Position numbers and translations under genes: made by a program | In this document: piece by piece, positions 4,933-5,499 of the stretch | Layout: every line of letters begins with the position of its first letter | Numbering within the stretch: position 1 is the stretch's first letter | The notes under the pieces: model-generated | Told to the model about the DNA's origin: nothing | The model's input: the letters and a program-made list of their open reading frames with translations, nothing else | The model's database searches: none | Source of the DNA: Bdellovibrionales bacterium | GTDB taxonomy: Bacteria > Bdellovibrionota > Bdellovibrionia > Bdellovibrionales > UBA1609 | Direction of reading: 5' to 3' | NCBI GenBank assembly: GCA_020435185.1 | Contig: JAGRAA010000018.1 | Span: 1 to 5,499 of the forward strand | DNA: 5,499 bases

Positions 4933-4994
4933 TATAAATGATCGTTTGTATTTTCAGATATCTTGTCCTATAAGGCTATAAACGATCATTTATA
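4933..4994. promoter_or_regulatory. Two operator-like dyads flanking the divergent promoter
   Basis: A perfect 15-bp inverted repeat: arms 4933-4947 and 4980-4994. Each arm contains its own near-palindrome AAAYGATCRTTT centred on GATC (AAATGATCGTTT at 4936-4947, AAACGATCATTT at 4980-4991), with centres 44 bp apart. They lie between the XRE gene and the small gene at 5006. The first touches the -35 box of the plus-strand promoter and a possible -10 (TATATT, minus strand, 4931-4936) of the XRE gene; the second covers the predicted plus-strand start point. This is the layout expected of an autoregulated repressor. Both GATC sites would be Dam substrates if the host has that methylase. Confidence 0.75.
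4946..4974 (+). promoter_or_regulatory. Sigma-70-like promoter of the 85-codon gene
   Basis: TTGTAT (4946-4951, 4 of 6 to consensus) and TATAAG (4969-4974, 5 of 6) with an ideal 17-base spacer. The predicted start point is near 4981, inside the second operator-like dyad, about 25 bases before the ATG. Confidence 0.6.
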
Positions 4995-5005
4995 AAAGGC
5001 TGGAT

Positions 5006-5263
5006 ATGAATCATTTAAGTAAAGAAAAATTGGAAAAAGTTTGTGAAAGGCTTTGGTGTGCTCATGGGTCACTGAAGGGGTTGGGCGGTCTATTTACTCA
5101 AGGGTGTCGAGACATTTGCTTTGATGATGGTGAATTTTATGGAATCGGATTGTTGTTAAAGAAAATGAGTGAGGAATTAGAAATTCTAGAAGACATTTTG
5201 AGGTGTGGTAAAGACTCAGCCGCTAATGAACGGAATGGCTTAAGCTCAGATGGCAATGAGTAA
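5006..5263 (+). CDS. Small cysteine-rich acidic protein controlled with the XRE regulator
   Basis: An 85-residue protein that I cannot assign. It has five cysteines (13, 18, 34, 38, 67), including C34-x3-C38, and two helix-like parts: LSKEKLEKVCERLWCAHGSL (4-23) and YGIGLLLKKMSEELEILEDI (45-64). The tail after residue 68 is polar and likely disordered. A run of leucines and glutamates in the second helix suggests oligomerisation. The ribosome site AAAGG lies six bases before ATG. It is the only protein gene on the plus strand, read divergently from the XRE gene through shared operators, which suggests that it is the target of that regulator. It could be an accessory, anti-repressor or toxin-like protein, but nothing in the sequence chooses between these. 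Confidence 0.7.
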   Translation: MNHLSKEKLEKVCERLWCAHGSLKGLGGLFTQGCRDICFDDGEFYGIGLLLKKMSEELEILEDILRCGKDSAANERNGLSSDGNE

Positions 5264-5311
5264 TACCTTCTTCTGTGTCGACTACAAGTTCAAGTGCCTC
5301 ACGTAAATTTG

Positions 5312-5334
5312 AAAGACCTTAAATGGCTTTTTTT
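5312..5334 (+). terminator. Weak Rho-independent terminator after the 85-codon gene
   Basis: AAAG-(A)-CC (5312-5318) pairs with GGCTTT (5325-5330) with one bulged A, loop TTAAAT, and the T run continues to 5334. The stem is short, so this is a plausible but weak terminator 50 bases past the stop. A second hairpin GGT-(A)-GGG / CCC-ACC follows at 5337-5352 without a T run and may help at the junction with the convergent gene. Confidence 0.35.
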
Positions 5335-5356
5335 CAGGTAGGGTAACCCACCAGCC

Positions 5357-5499
5357 TCACTTTTTCTTCACCCATGAACCCCCATGTCCTGTCAGCATTC
5401 TAGAATAAGTTCCATAATTAGTAAGTCCTATTTTATGGGCCTCAACAGCTTTGTTGGCCATATTCTTCACCGTACATCCATTTTGAAGGACTGCAAGCA
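5357..5499 (-). CDS. C-terminal end of an unrecognised protein, cut by window edge
   Basis: The last 46 codons and stop (TGA at 5357-5359) of a gene whose start lies beyond the right edge. The visible tail includes LAVLQNGCTVKNMANKAVEA, then HKIGLTNYGTYSRMLTGHGG and SWVKKK. It reads as a good soluble protein end: a likely helix (KNMANKAVEAHKIGL), a Gly/Tyr turn and a basic tail. The other two minus-strand frames are interrupted by stops. It converges on the 85-codon gene. I recognise no family from this fragment. Confidence 0.6.
   Translation of the reverse strand, partial: LAVLQNGCTVKNMANKAVEAHKIGLTNYGTYSRMLTGHGGSWVKKK

Noticed and set aside
1..5499. CRISPR array, rRNA gene or insertion sequence with transposase
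   Set aside because: No regularly spaced direct repeats, rRNA-like segments or transposase motifs were seen; the only recombinase is the large serine type.
73..5499. Second copy of the tRNA 3' end as the other attachment site
   Set aside because: I read the window for TTCGACTCCC and TTGGGCACCA on both strands and found no second copy, so the other end of the element must lie outside.

Overview
The window is AT-rich and gene-dense. It reads as one flank of an integrated mobile element beside a tRNA gene. Nearly all protein genes lie on the minus strand. I cannot fix the host from sequence alone. The low GC, the Gram-negative-style Sec signal peptide and the mixture of a clade-typical serine recombinase with a replication-relaxation-like protein would fit a low-GC proteobacterium or a Bdellovibrio-like bacterium (for example the Bacteriovorax group). 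This is a weak inference.

Left edge (1-1890): the 3' part of a tRNA-Leu(UAG) gene runs into the window on the plus strand. Converging on it is a complete 551-residue large serine recombinase, whose last codons and stop lie inside the tRNA acceptor stem. A 60-codon gene overlaps the recombinase start by 8 bp (ATGAGTAA), so the two are probably translated together. This is the integration module, and the tRNA 3' end is the likely chromosomal attachment site.

Middle (2032-3313): a two-gene overlapping operon. The first gene encodes a small two-helix membrane protein with a cytoplasmic coiled coil. The second encodes a winged-helix plus nuclease-like protein that resembles the replication-relaxation (Replic_Relax) family found on plasmids and integrative elements. 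An 11-bp perfect inverted repeat sits inside the coding end of the second gene.

Noncoding hub (3314-3881): about 570 bp without a convincing gene. It carries two copies of a TACGTRATTACGTA palindrome 79 bp apart, a dense inverted array of four STATCGC motifs (3698-3760), a Rho-independent terminator and a 14-bp direct repeat. It is the best candidate in the window for an operator, origin or transfer-origin region, but that role is inferred only from position and symmetry.

Right side (3882-5499): an unrecognised secreted protein gene with its own terminator; an XRE-type regulator gene; and a divergent 85-codon cysteine-rich gene. The regulator and the small gene share an intergenic region with two GATC-centred operator-like dyads that bracket a good sigma-70 promoter, which looks like a classic autoregulated switch. 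The C-terminal 46 codons of an unrecognised minus-strand gene run off the right edge.

Taken together, the recombinase would move the element, the coupled small protein might modulate it, the middle operon might act on DNA processing at a membrane, and the XRE pair would be a regulated accessory locus. The other end of the element, with the second copy of the tRNA 3' sequence, is not in this window.
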